Below are positions 17,896 through 25,790 of a DNA stretch of 48,404 nucleotides, piece after piece. The stretch's first letter is position 1. Each line of letters opens with the position of its first letter. The translations under genes were made by a program, and so were the position numbers. The notes under the pieces were generated by a model that was not told the DNA's origin, searched no databases, and saw only the letters and a program-made list of their open reading frames with translations. The stretch comes from an uncultured Bacteroidota bacterium (lineage in GTDB: Bacteria; Bacteroidota; Bacteroidia; NS11-12g; UBA9320). Location of the stretch: NCBI GenBank assembly GCA_913050005.1, contig CAJXBI010000007.1, positions 1-48,404 on the forward strand, written 5' to 3'.

Positions 17896-18639
17896 TTGAA
17901 ATATGTATTTGAAATAGCATACAATGGAACCAACTATCATGGTTGGCAAATGCAGTTAAATAATATTACTGTTCAAGAAGCATTAGAAAAAAAGTTATCT
18001 AAAATTTTAAAAGCAGAAACTGATATTATGGGATGCGGAAGAACAGATACTGGTGTTCATGCTACACAATTTTTTCTGCATTTTGATTATGACGACCTAC
18101 TTCCAGAAAGATTAATTTTTAGGCTAAATCAAATGCTTCCTAAAGATATTTCAATAAAACGAGCATTTGAGGTCAATAATCAGTTTCATTCCCGTTTTTC
18201 TGCGATATATCGAAGTTATATTTACAAAGCATCTACGATTAAAAATCCATTTCTGGAAAATCAAATGTTGTTTTTATACAGCAAACCGGATATTTCATTG
18301 ATGAATGAGGGTTGCAAAGAGTTACTTAGACACACTGATTTTGCGTCATTTTGTAAACGTGGTGGAGATAACAAAACAACTATTTGCAATTTAATGGAAG
18401 CAAGGTGGATAGAAAAAGACGGAATGATTGAATTTTATGTGCAATCAAATCGATTTCTTCGAAATATGGTCAGAGCATTGGTTGGTACATTACTTGAAGT
18501 GGGCTATGGAAATATTTCTTTGGATGAATTGAAAAAAATAATTAACGATCGCGAACGAAGTAGTGCCGGAAAGAGTGTATCTTCTGCGGGTCTTTATTTA
18601 GTAGAAGTTGGATATAATTGGGATGAGTACAAAATCTAA
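17896..18639 (+). CDS. truA: tRNA pseudouridine(38-40) synthase
   Basis: TruA converts uridines 38-40 of the tRNA anticodon arm to pseudouridine. The 247-residue product opens KYVFEIAYNGTNYHGWQMQ, has the catalytic aspartate in GCGRTDTGVHATQFFLHF, and ends with the FLRNMVRALVGTLLEVG block. The start is TTG at 17896: an in-frame stop lies immediately before it and the family motif begins at once, so no ATG is possible. Its 3' end overlaps the ABC exporter start by 17 bases. Confidence 0.95.
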   Translation: MKYVFEIAYNGTNYHGWQMQLNNITVQEALEKKLSKILKAETDIMGCGRTDTGVHATQFFLHFDYDDLLPERLIFRLNQMLPKDISIKRAFEVNNQFHSRFSAIYRSYIYKASTIKNPFLENQMLFLYSKPDISLMNEGCKELLRHTDFASFCKRGGDNKTTICNLMEARWIEKDGMIEFYVQSNRFLRNMVRALVGTLLEVGYGNISLDELKKIINDRERSSAGKSVSSAGLYLVEVGYNWDEYKI

Positions 18640-20380
18640 GAAGACATCATTTTTAATTGATTTTTATTTAATTTTTAGGATTATAAAATTAGCAAAGCCA
18701 CATAAATCAGTAGCTTATATTGCTTTGTTATTCACAATTTTAGCTACAATTTTAGCTCCCATTCGACCTCTGCTCGTAAAATATACACTTGATTATCCTA
18801 TTGCTAACAAAGATGTCAAAGGCATTACAATTTTTTCGTCATTTATTTTAATTCAGTTGATATTGAATAGCATTGTTGTATTTGGGAATACCTACATTTC
18901 TAATCTACTTGGTCAAAAAGTAATTGAAGATTTAAGAATGAGAGTGTACCGTCATATTTTGTCATTGAATAGTCGTTTTTTTGATAAAAGTAAAGTAGGT
19001 ATGCTTGTTACAAGATCTGTTTCAGATGTTGAAACAATATCTTCTTTCTTCTCACAGGGTTTTATTTCTATAGTTGGCGATTTGGCTCAAATTATAACCG
19101 TTTTAATAGTTATGTTTTATAGTAGTTGGGAGTTGACAATTATTTCATTATGTGTATTGCCATTATTAATTGTTGCTTCTAATTTTTTTAGAAAAGGGGT
19201 GAGAAAATCTTTTCATACTGTTCGCGAGAAAGTTTCTCAAATGAACTCATTTGTACAAGAGCAAATTGTGGGAATGGAAGTTGTTCAAGTATTTGGAAAA
19301 CAAAATCAAGAATATAAAAAGTTTGAAAAAATAAATTTTGAGCATAAAGAGGCCAATAAGAAATCTATTTTTTATTACGCAATTTATTTTCCGATTGTAG
19401 AAATATTGAGTAGTTTGACTTTAGCATTAATAATTTTTTGGACAATCAACTATCCTACTGAAGCAAGTGTTGGACTGATATCTGCATTCATTTTATTCAT
19501 AAGCCTAATTTTTAGACCTATACGATTCATTGCTGACCGATTTAATACCATGCAAATGGGAATGGTAAGTAGTAATAGAATTTTTGAATTATTAGATGAT
19601 GATTCAGAAGTGGAGCAATCTGGTAGTCGGATTTTAACGAATATTAATGGTGAAATTGATTTCAACCATGTAACTTTTTCATATGAAAGAGGGGTGACTG
19701 TTTTAAACGATTTGAATTTTAGTGTTCAAGCTGGTAAAAGTCTTGCTATTGTCGGTGCTACCGGTGCTGGAAAGTCAAGTATAATTAATTTAATTACACG
19801 TTTATATGACTGTCAGGACGGAGAAATTTTGATCGATGGAATTAATGTGAAAGAACTTGATTTAAACTCATTAAGAAAGCAGGTTGGGGTTGTTCTTCAA
19901 GATGTATTTCTTTTTGCTGGTAGTGTTGGAGAAAACATCAATCTTAAGAATAGTGCCATATCAGCTCAACAAATGGAGGATGCAGCCAAAAAAATAGGGG
20001 TAAATGAATTTATAAAAAAATTAGTTGGTGGTTTTAATTATGAAGTTATGGAGAGAGGGGTTACACTTTCAGGTGGCCAAAGGCAGTTAATTAGTTTTGT
20101 TAGAGCTATGGCTGCTAATCCAAAAGTATTAATTATGGATGAAGCTACATCAAGTGTAGATTCAGAGACTGAGGAAATTATTCAGAAAGCGATCAAAAAG
20201 TTAATGGTAAATAGAACCTCTATCATTGTTGCCCATCGTTTAAGTACAATAAGAGAGGCTAATTCTATATTAGTACTTGAAAAGGGATCTGTTGCTGAAA
20301 TTGGAAATCACAAGGAGTTGATGGCAAAAAAAGGAATGTATTTCAACCTTTTTCAAAAGCAATTTGACTCAATTGAATAA
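18623..20380 (+). CDS. ABC exporter, fused permease and ATPase (MdlB/MsbA-like)
   Basis: A half-transporter of 585 aa that works as a homo- or heterodimer in the inner membrane. Six transmembrane helices occupy about residues 20-320. The ATPase domain has Walker A VGATGAGKSS (about residue 378), signature LSGGQRQLI, Walker B VLIMDEATSSVD and the H-loop IVAHRLST. Proteins of this kind in Bacteroidota are often linked to truA; the substrate (lipid, drug or peptide) is unknown. The ATG at 18623 lies inside the end of truA, so translation is probably coupled. Confidence 0.9.
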   Translation: MSTKSKKTSFLIDFYLIFRIIKLAKPHKSVAYIALLFTILATILAPIRPLLVKYTLDYPIANKDVKGITIFSSFILIQLILNSIVVFGNTYISNLLGQKVIEDLRMRVYRHILSLNSRFFDKSKVGMLVTRSVSDVETISSFFSQGFISIVGDLAQIITVLIVMFYSSWELTIISLCVLPLLIVASNFFRKGVRKSFHTVREKVSQMNSFVQEQIVGMEVVQVFGKQNQEYKKFEKINFEHKEANKKSIFYYAIYFPIVEILSSLTLALIIFWTINYPTEASVGLISAFILFISLIFRPIRFIADRFNTMQMGMVSSNRIFELLDDDSEVEQSGSRILTNINGEIDFNHVTFSYERGVTVLNDLNFSVQAGKSLAIVGATGAGKSSIINLITRLYDCQDGEILIDGINVKELDLNSLRKQVGVVLQDVFLFAGSVGENINLKNSAISAQQMEDAAKKIGVNEFIKKLVGGFNYEVMERGVTLSGGQRQLISFVRAMAANPKVLIMDEATSSVDSETEEIIQKAIKKLMVNRTSIIVAHRLSTIREANSILVLEKGSVAEIGNHKELMAKKGMYFNLFQKQFDSIE

Positions 20381-20417
20381 TTTTATTAAAATTAAGTCAC
20401 TTTAAATATCCACAACA

Positions 20418-20448
20418 TTGGTATAATATTATTGGCTTTCTATTTTTG
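20418..20448 (+). promoter_or_regulatory. trpS promoter of Bacteroidota type
   Basis: TTG (20418-20420), 20 bases, then TATTTTTG (20441-20448): a full match to the Bacteroidota -33/-7 pattern TTG-N17-23-TAnnTTTG. The expected start of transcription is about 20455, leaving a leader of about ten bases before the ATG at 20465. The best promoter match in the window. Confidence 0.6.
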
Positions 20449-20464
20449 AGGCTTTAATAAATTA

Positions 20465-21463
20465 ATGTCAAGAGTAGTATCTGGTATAAGACCCACTGGT
20501 AAGTTACATTTAGGTAATTACTTTGGTGCAGTTAAAAGTTTTCTTAAAATGCAAGAAGAACATGATTGCTTCTTTTTCATAGCAGATATTCATTCTCTCA
20601 CTACTCATCCGACACCATCTGATCTATATAGCAACGTCAGTCAAGTCTTGGCAGAACATTTGGCTATGGGAGTAGACCCGGAAAAATGTGCGTTGTTTAT
20701 TCAGAGTGACGTGCCAGCCATAGCTGAACTCTACACTTACATGAATATGAATGCATATATAGGGGAACTTGAGAGAAGTACATCTTTCAAAGAAAAAATA
20801 CGTTCACAAAAAGATAACGTCAATGCAGGTCTGTTGACGTATCCAGTACTTATGGCCGTTGACATATTAGCTCATCATGCTGATTTTGTTCCGGTTGGAA
20901 AGGATCAACAGCAACACCTTGAAATGACAAGAACATTTTCTAATCGATTCAATCATATGTATGGTAATTCGTATTTCAAAGAACCCAAAGCTTACAGCAA
21001 TACTGGAAAACTTATTAAAGTCCCAGGGCTCACCGCCCAAGGAAAAATGAGCAAAAGTAGTGGAGATGCAGACACGATTGTTTTCCATGAAGAAGACCAC
21101 GTTATTCGAAAAAAGATCATGAGGGCTGTTACAGATAATGGACCAACTGAACCAGGTATGCCCAAATCAGAAGGACTGCAAAATTTGTTTGATATCATGA
21201 GTCTAGTTTCAGATACGAGTACAATAACTCATTTTGAAGAGCTTCATCAATCGGCTAAAATAAAATATGGTGATTTAAAGAAGCAAATAGCAGAAGATGT
21301 GTTAAAATTTGTTTCACCAATCAGAGAAAAAATCAATTATTTCAAAAATGATACAGACGCACTTGCAAAGGCAGCAAAAATTGGTGCTGAGAAAGCCAAC
21401 GAAAGTGCTAATAAAACCCTACTAGAAGTAAGAGATATTATTGGATTCAAAAATCTCAATTAA
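20465..21463 (+). CDS. trpS: Tryptophanyl-tRNA synthetase
   Basis: A class I aminoacyl-tRNA synthetase that charges tRNA-Trp. The 332-residue protein has SGIRPTGKLHLGNYFGA (the HIGH-type motif is HLGN) and GKMSKSSGDADTI (KMSKS near residue 195), plus VGKDQQQHLEMTR, which contacts substrate. The length and order are normal for the bacterial enzyme. The ATG at 20465 follows a good promoter. The downstream kinase gene begins 25 bases later and may share the transcript. Confidence 0.97.
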   Translation: MSRVVSGIRPTGKLHLGNYFGAVKSFLKMQEEHDCFFFIADIHSLTTHPTPSDLYSNVSQVLAEHLAMGVDPEKCALFIQSDVPAIAELYTYMNMNAYIGELERSTSFKEKIRSQKDNVNAGLLTYPVLMAVDILAHHADFVPVGKDQQQHLEMTRTFSNRFNHMYGNSYFKEPKAYSNTGKLIKVPGLTAQGKMSKSSGDADTIVFHEEDHVIRKKIMRAVTDNGPTEPGMPKSEGLQNLFDIMSLVSDTSTITHFEELHQSAKIKYGDLKKQIAEDVLKFVSPIREKINYFKNDTDALAKAAKIGAEKANESANKTLLEVRDIIGFKNLN

Positions 21464-21488
21464 TTAAAAAAACTAACTAAAAAATAAA

Positions 21489-22103
21489 ATGCACATAGCA
21501 ATTGCAGGAAACATAGGATCGGGCAAGACCACATTAACTAAACTTTTATCAAATCATTATGATTGGGAACCTCATTATGAGGCCATGGATAACAACCCTT
21601 ACATTACTGATTTTTATGATGATATGACCCGTTGGTCTTTTAATCTTCAGATTTATTTTCTTCATACTCGGTTTAGTAGTTTAATCCAAGCAAAAAACAG
21701 TAGTAAAAATATCATTCAAGATAGGACAATTTATGAGGATGCATACATTTTTGCTCCTAACCTACATGCAATGGGGTTAATGAGTACTCGGGATTTTGAT
21801 ACCTATCAAGCTTTGTTTACCAATATAAAAATCAGTGTAGATGCCCCTGATTTGACAATTTACCTAAGAAGTTCTATTGGAAATCTGGTTGGTCAAATCC
21901 AAAAAAGAGGTAGAGAATATGAGGATAGTATCCGACTTGATTATCTCAAAAGGTTGAATGAACGCTATGAAGCATGGATCAGCACATACAAAGACGGAAA
22001 ACTCCTAATTATAGATGTTGATGATATTGATTTTGAGAATAATCCAGAACATTTAGGAGCAATTATTAATAAAATTGACGCTGAGATTAATGGATTATTT
22101 TAA
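21489..22103 (+). CDS. Deoxynucleoside kinase family protein
   Basis: A 204-residue nucleoside salvage enzyme that phosphorylates deoxynucleosides with ATP. It has the P-loop AGNIGSGKTTLTKLL at about residues 6-20, the WSFNLQIYFLHTRF helix, the DRTIYEDA motif (the Asp-Arg pair of the dNK family), and a lid with arginines (QIQKRGREYE). Bacterial members act on deoxyadenosine, deoxyguanosine or related nucleosides; specificity cannot be read here. The ATG at 21489 places the P-loop at the N terminus as usual. Confidence 0.9.
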   Translation: MHIAIAGNIGSGKTTLTKLLSNHYDWEPHYEAMDNNPYITDFYDDMTRWSFNLQIYFLHTRFSSLIQAKNSSKNIIQDRTIYEDAYIFAPNLHAMGLMSTRDFDTYQALFTNIKISVDAPDLTIYLRSSIGNLVGQIQKRGREYEDSIRLDYLKRLNERYEAWISTYKDGKLLIIDVDDIDFENNPEHLGAIINKIDAEINGLF

Positions 22104-22141
22104 ATCTGGCATACAAATTGATTAATTTAAATAAAACTCAC

Positions 22142-22666
22142 ATGAAAAAGTACTTAATAACAGTTTTAGTTTTATTTTTTACGCTAAATACTATTGCCCA
22201 AAATAATAACTCTTCATTGTCCTCACTTCCAGAAATTACGCTAAAAAATATAGATGGTAAAGACGTTAAGCTTTCAGATTATGGGGCTAATCAAAAAATT
22301 ACAGTTATTTCTTTTTGGGCTACGTGGTGCAAGCCGTGTATCAAAGAATTAAAAAATATGAATGTTCTTCTGGAGGACTGGGTAGATAATTATAATATGG
22401 AATTGGTGGCAATTAGTCTAGACGATTCAAGAAATGCTGCAAAAGTTAAACCTACAGTTAATGCATTGAATTGGGATTTTGATGTACTACTCGACCCTAA
22501 TGGTGAGTTGCAGAGAGCAATGAATGTTGCAAATCCTCCTGTGACTTTTCTTGTTAATCAATCTGGTCATATTGTATATACCCATACGGGTTATGTTGAG
22601 GGAGATGAATATGATCTTGAGGATCACATCAAAGAACTAGTTTTAGAGGAATCTTTGAAGTTATAG
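22142..22666 (+). CDS. Exported TlpA/ResA-like thioredoxin-fold protein
   Basis: A periplasmic thiol-disulfide protein of 174 aa. Residues 1-20 are a signal peptide ending NTIAQ. The redox motif is in SFWATWCKPCIKELKNM (WCxPC, about residues 60-63), with the cis-proline in ANPPVTFLV. Known relatives reduce apocytochrome c cysteines or other extracytoplasmic disulfides, which would suit the multihaem protein at 40015, although the genes are not linked. I use the ATG at 22142 because the signal peptide starts there. Confidence 0.9.
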   Translation: MKKYLITVLVLFFTLNTIAQNNNSSLSSLPEITLKNIDGKDVKLSDYGANQKITVISFWATWCKPCIKELKNMNVLLEDWVDNYNMELVAISLDDSRNAAKVKPTVNALNWDFDVLLDPNGELQRAMNVANPPVTFLVNQSGHIVYTHTGYVEGDEYDLEDHIKELVLEESLKL

Positions 22667-22669
22667 GAT

Positions 22670-22686
22670 AAGCTTAATAAAAGCTT
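22670..22686. terminator. Possible weak bidirectional terminator
   Basis: AAGCTT-AATAA-AAGCTT can form a six-base stem between the convergent TlpA-like and glycosyltransferase genes, followed by short T-rich sequence on both strands. The stem is short, so the call is weak. Confidence 0.4.
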
Positions 22687-22688
22687 GT

Positions 22689-23405
22689 TTATTGACGCCA
22701 AATTTTAGCTTTGGCAGAAATAAGGCATAATTGTAAACCAAGCTTTCCCTCCAAAAAACCAAGTTTAATTAGGTATAGTTTCATAAAAGTTGCTATAGCA
22801 GAAAGGTATGCCATTAGTCTATTTTTGATGGGTTTAGCAAGCTTATTGTATTTGATTATTTTAGCAATATGGTCTTCTTTGTCTTTAATACTATAATGTA
22901 ATATATCTCCTTTGATTGGGATCGTATCAACATCTTTTGGGTATTCTAATTTTTCATGGACCTCTCCAATCCAATTTGTTTTTTCAGCTTCAAAAAGTCT
23001 GATTTTTCGATCAGGGTACCATCCGGCATATTTTATCCATTGTCCACAATAGTTATTTAAACGATTAAATGCGTAAATTTTTCCAGATTCCAGCCCCCTT
23101 TTTTTAAGCTTATTAATGTTTTTAATAAGCTCGTCACTTAAAACCTCATCTGCATCTAACGAAAAAACAAATTCATGTTTGGCAATGGAATTAGCAAAGT
23201 TTTTTGTTTTTGAAAATCCCATCCATTCATTCTCAATAAAGGTAACGTCTAGATTTTTACAAATGGCTTTTGTATTATCTGTACTATAGCTATCTAAAAC
23301 GATAACTTCATCGGCTACTTTTTTTAATGACCCAATACAGGATTTAATCCTTTTTTCTTCATTAAAGGTGATGACAATTCCTGATATATTATGTGTGGGT
23401 TTCAT
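22689..23405 (-). CDS. Family 2 glycosyltransferase (WaaE/KdtX-like)
   Basis: A 238-residue GT-A enzyme likely to act in lipopolysaccharide or surface glycan assembly at the inner face of the membrane. It has GIVITFNEEKRIKSCIGSLK at the N terminus, DSYSTDNT, and the metal-binding DxD-type motif in FSLDADEVLSDEL (about residues 80-90). WIGEVHEKLEYP is typical of the WaaE/KdtX group. The C-terminal 35 residues are hydrophobic and basic and may bind the membrane. The ATG at 23405 directly follows a terminator-like T-run. Confidence 0.88.
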   Translation of the reverse strand: MKPTHNISGIVITFNEEKRIKSCIGSLKKVADEVIVLDSYSTDNTKAICKNLDVTFIENEWMGFSKTKNFANSIAKHEFVFSLDADEVLSDELIKNINKLKKRGLESGKIYAFNRLNNYCGQWIKYAGWYPDRKIRLFEAEKTNWIGEVHEKLEYPKDVDTIPIKGDILHYSIKDKEDHIAKIIKYNKLAKPIKNRLMAYLSAIATFMKLYLIKLGFLEGKLGLQLCLISAKAKIWRQ

Positions 23406-23441
23406 AAAAAAAATCCTGATGACAAATTTGTTATCAGGATT
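23406..23441 (-). terminator. Intrinsic terminator abutting the glycosyltransferase start
   Basis: Minus strand: AATCCTGAT (23441-23433) pairs with ATCAGGATT (23420-23412), with an inner ACAAA/TTTGT pairing, and is followed by eight T ending one base before the GT ATG (23405). It would end the transcript of the cysteine-rich lipoprotein, 33 bases downstream of its stop. Because the T-run touches the next start codon it could also act as an attenuator. Confidence 0.75.
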
Positions 23442-23474
23442 AAAATTCTTTTATATAAAGATAAGTTGTTGTCA

Positions 23475-23810
23475 TTAAATAATATCATCCTCAACAACCT
23501 CATTTTCTAAAATAATATTGTTTGAATCAATTTCTTCTGTGTCTGTTTTTGTTGAGCAACATGGTTTATCACAATCGGGCTTACACTCTTTTTTCTTTTT
23601 GTTGCAACATGGTTTATCATATTCTGGGCCACAAGCTTGGTTTTCTTTTTTACAGCAAGGTTTGTCGTCCTCAGAATCATTGGTTGATGCTTTTTTATTT
23701 TCGCAGCATTCTTTTTTTGACCCTTCTTTACACTCTTTTTTCTCGTTACAAGCAATCACAGTTATACTTAAGATAGTAGTGAGGCTTAATACTTTAATTA
23801 AATTTTTCAT
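23475..23810 (-). CDS. Cysteine-rich lipoprotein with a DKPCC tandem repeat
   Basis: A 111-residue protein I do not recognise. A lipoprotein signal ends at Cys21 (ITVIAC). The mature part is very hydrophilic and has 12 more cysteines, including four CC pairs at residues 35-36, 52-53, 68-69 and 84-85. Residues 49-96 are three 16-residue units, each starting DKPCC and, in the first two, with another Cys at position 12. The tail is acidic (ENEVVEDDII). The cysteine density suggests metal binding or disulfide cross-linking at the cell envelope; this is inference. The ATG at 23810 is chosen because the signal peptide starts there. A TAATTTTG box (23829-23836, minus) may be its promoter. Confidence 0.75.
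   Translation of the reverse strand: MKNLIKVLSLTTILSITVIACNEKKECKEGSKKECCENKKASTNDSEDDKPCCKKENQACGPEYDKPCCNKKKKECKPDCDKPCCSTKTDTEEIDSNNIILENEVVEDDII
23523..23666 (-). repeat. Three in-frame 48-base tandem repeats in the cysteine-rich lipoprotein
   Basis: Units at 23666-23619, 23618-23571 and 23570-23523 each code for 16 residues beginning DKPCC. The sense strand of the last two units shares the gataaaccatgttgc-type block almost exactly, while the first unit has diverged. Such in-frame units can gain or lose copies without breaking the frame. Confidence 0.8.
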
Positions 23811-23845
23811 ATCTATAATAATTAGTTTCAAAATTAGTGAAATAT

Positions 23846-24940
23846 CTAAACATTGAATCTAAAGTGCATGATGTCTCCATCATTTACAATGTATTCTTTA
23901 CCCTCAACTCTTAATTTTCCAACCTCTCTACATTTTGCTTCAGATCCATAGGAGATATAATCTTCATATGCAATAACTTCGGCTCTTATGAATCCTTTTT
24001 CAAAATCAGTATGAATTACACCGGCAGCTTGAGGAGCAGTATTGCCCTGAGTTATGGTCCATGCACGCACTTCTTTTTCGCCAGCGGTAAAATAAGTTTG
24101 ATAATTCAATAATTCATAAGCAGATTTAATAATCCGATTTACACCACTTTCCTTAAGACCCATATCTTCCAGGAACATCATTTTATCTTCTTCTTCCATG
24201 TCAATCATATCTGATTCTATTTCAGCTGATACGAACATGATTTGGGCGTTGTCATCCTTAACCGATTCTGTAAGGGATTCAGTATGTTTATTTCCATTAA
24301 CAACACTAGCATCATCAACATTACAAACATATAGAACGGGTTTTAGTGTCAATAAATTTAAGTCCTTGATTAAATCTAATTGATTTGAGTCTAAATCAAT
24401 TGATCTTGCAGATTTTCCTTGTTCAAGTGTAGACTTAATGAGTGAAATAACGTCATATACCACCTTAGCTTCTTTATTGCCAGTTTCTGCAAGTTTTTTA
24501 ACTTTCAAAATCTTTGTATCTATAGATTCAAGATCCTTGAGTTGTAATTCTGTGTCAATGATTTCCTTATCTCTAACGGGATCTATACTTCCATCAACAT
24601 GCGTTATATTATCATCATCAAAGCATCTAACAACATGGAGAATTGCATCGGTATTCCTGATATTTCCAAGAAATTGATTTCCTAATCCTTCTCCCTTGCT
24701 AGCTCCCTTTACTAAACCTGCTATATCCACAATTTCAACGGTTGTTGGTATTATCTTTTGCGGATTAACTAGGTCTGAAATTTTATTTAATCGTTCATCA
24801 GGGACAGTTATCATTCCAACATTAGGTTCGATTGTGCAGAATGGATAATTTGCACTCTCGGCCTTTGCACTACTTAAACAGTTAAAAAGTGTTGATTTTC
24901 CTACGTTGGGCAAGCCCACGATTCCACATTGTAAAGCCAT
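23846..24940 (-). CDS. ychF: Redox-regulated ATPase/GTPase YchF (OLA1 family)
   Basis: A universally conserved P-loop protein (TRAFAC, Obg-related) that binds ribosomes and hydrolyses ATP; it has been linked to oxidative stress response. The 364-residue protein has G1 GLPNVGKSTLFN at residues 7-18, G3 DIAGLVKGASKGEGLGN, the altered G4 NVDD typical of YchF, and a C-terminal TGS domain. The ATG at 24940 fits the MALQCGIVGLPNVGKS family start. It is divergent from the rhomboid gene and lies 35 bases before the cysteine-rich lipoprotein gene. Confidence 0.97.
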   Translation of the reverse strand: MALQCGIVGLPNVGKSTLFNCLSSAKAESANYPFCTIEPNVGMITVPDERLNKISDLVNPQKIIPTTVEIVDIAGLVKGASKGEGLGNQFLGNIRNTDAILHVVRCFDDDNITHVDGSIDPVRDKEIIDTELQLKDLESIDTKILKVKKLAETGNKEAKVVYDVISLIKSTLEQGKSARSIDLDSNQLDLIKDLNLLTLKPVLYVCNVDDASVVNGNKHTESLTESVKDDNAQIMFVSAEIESDMIDMEEEDKMMFLEDMGLKESGVNRIIKSAYELLNYQTYFTAGEKEVRAWTITQGNTAPQAAGVIHTDFEKGFIRAEVIAYEDYISYGSEAKCREVGKLRVEGKEYIVNDGDIMHFRFNV

Positions 24941-25071
24941 TAATTATCTAATTTTGTTGCAAGTTTAGTCTTTTTTAAGATTTTATTTTATGTCTTATTA
25001 TCTCATTATGGAAATATGGACCTTATGTCAGTTAATAATGGTTGGAACGTATTTTGATATTATTAATCGAG

Positions 25072-25767
25072 ATGTTTTCTTTTTTGATAAAATTAATTGA
25101 TTCTGTGGTTTGGCCTGCTTTAATAATAGTAACTATATGGATTGTGTTTTTTATCAATTTAAGGTATCAACTTGGCTTGAATTCTCATGGTTTGCATCCA
25201 CGAAATATGGAAGATTGGTATGGAATTTTTACAATGATTTTTTTACATGGTAATTTTGATCACCTATTGAGTAACTCCGTACCATTACTATTATCAATGG
25301 GTTTTATTTTTATTAACTTTAATAAAGAACGATTTTCGATTATTTTACTCAACGCAATCTTCACTGGAATTTTTCTTTTTTTTATTGGGCAACAGGGGAC
25401 TAATCACATTGGTGCAAGCGGTTTGGTGTACGCATTAATTTTTTTTGTTGTAACTCATTCTTTTTTGACTCGTAATAAAGAAATGCTTGCAGCATCATTT
25501 ACACTAATTTTTTTATATGGAAGCCTGATCTATGGATTATTCCCAGACTTTGGAAAACTAATAGGAAACAATATTTCTTGGGAAGGTCATCTTTCGGGTG
25601 CTGTCTCGGGTATTCTTTTTGGGATATTATACCGTAGGAAAGGTCCTCAGAATGAGCCACCGATTGATGACGAATTTGATGATTTTGATGAGGATTATTG
25701 GAACCTCCACGATGATGATTCGTCTGGTCCAGATATTCAAATCAACTATACTTATCGCAAGGATTAA
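25072..25767 (+). CDS. Rhomboid family intramembrane serine protease
   Basis: A membrane protease of 231 aa that cuts transmembrane segments. It has six hydrophobic helices, the HGNFDHLLSN motif, the catalytic serine in HIGASGLVYAL and the catalytic histidine in WEGHLSGAVSGILFG. The C-terminal 35 residues are a strongly acidic cytoplasmic tail (DEFDDFDEDYWNLHDDD). I use the ATG at 25072; the open frame extends 10 codons upstream to a TTG. The 131-base gap before it holds no gene that I can support. Confidence 0.92.
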   Translation: MFSFLIKLIDSVVWPALIIVTIWIVFFINLRYQLGLNSHGLHPRNMEDWYGIFTMIFLHGNFDHLLSNSVPLLLSMGFIFINFNKERFSIILLNAIFTGIFLFFIGQQGTNHIGASGLVYALIFFVVTHSFLTRNKEMLAASFTLIFLYGSLIYGLFPDFGKLIGNNISWEGHLSGAVSGILFGILYRRKGPQNEPPIDDEFDDFDEDYWNLHDDDSSGPDIQINYTYRKD

Positions 25768-25790
25768 GTTTATTTTTGTTCAGTATCCTA

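Noticed and set aside
23518-23856. Long open frames on the plus strand opposite the cysteine-rich lipoprotein
   Set aside because: They arise because the repeated lysine/cysteine codons read as open frames on the other strand. The minus-strand frame has a proper lipoprotein signal and terminator.
25008-25100. A 30-codon upstream frame (MEIWTLCQLIMVGTYFD...) overlapping the rhomboid start in another frame
   Set aside because: No sign of selection or known leader-peptide type; AT-rich gaps give such frames by chance.
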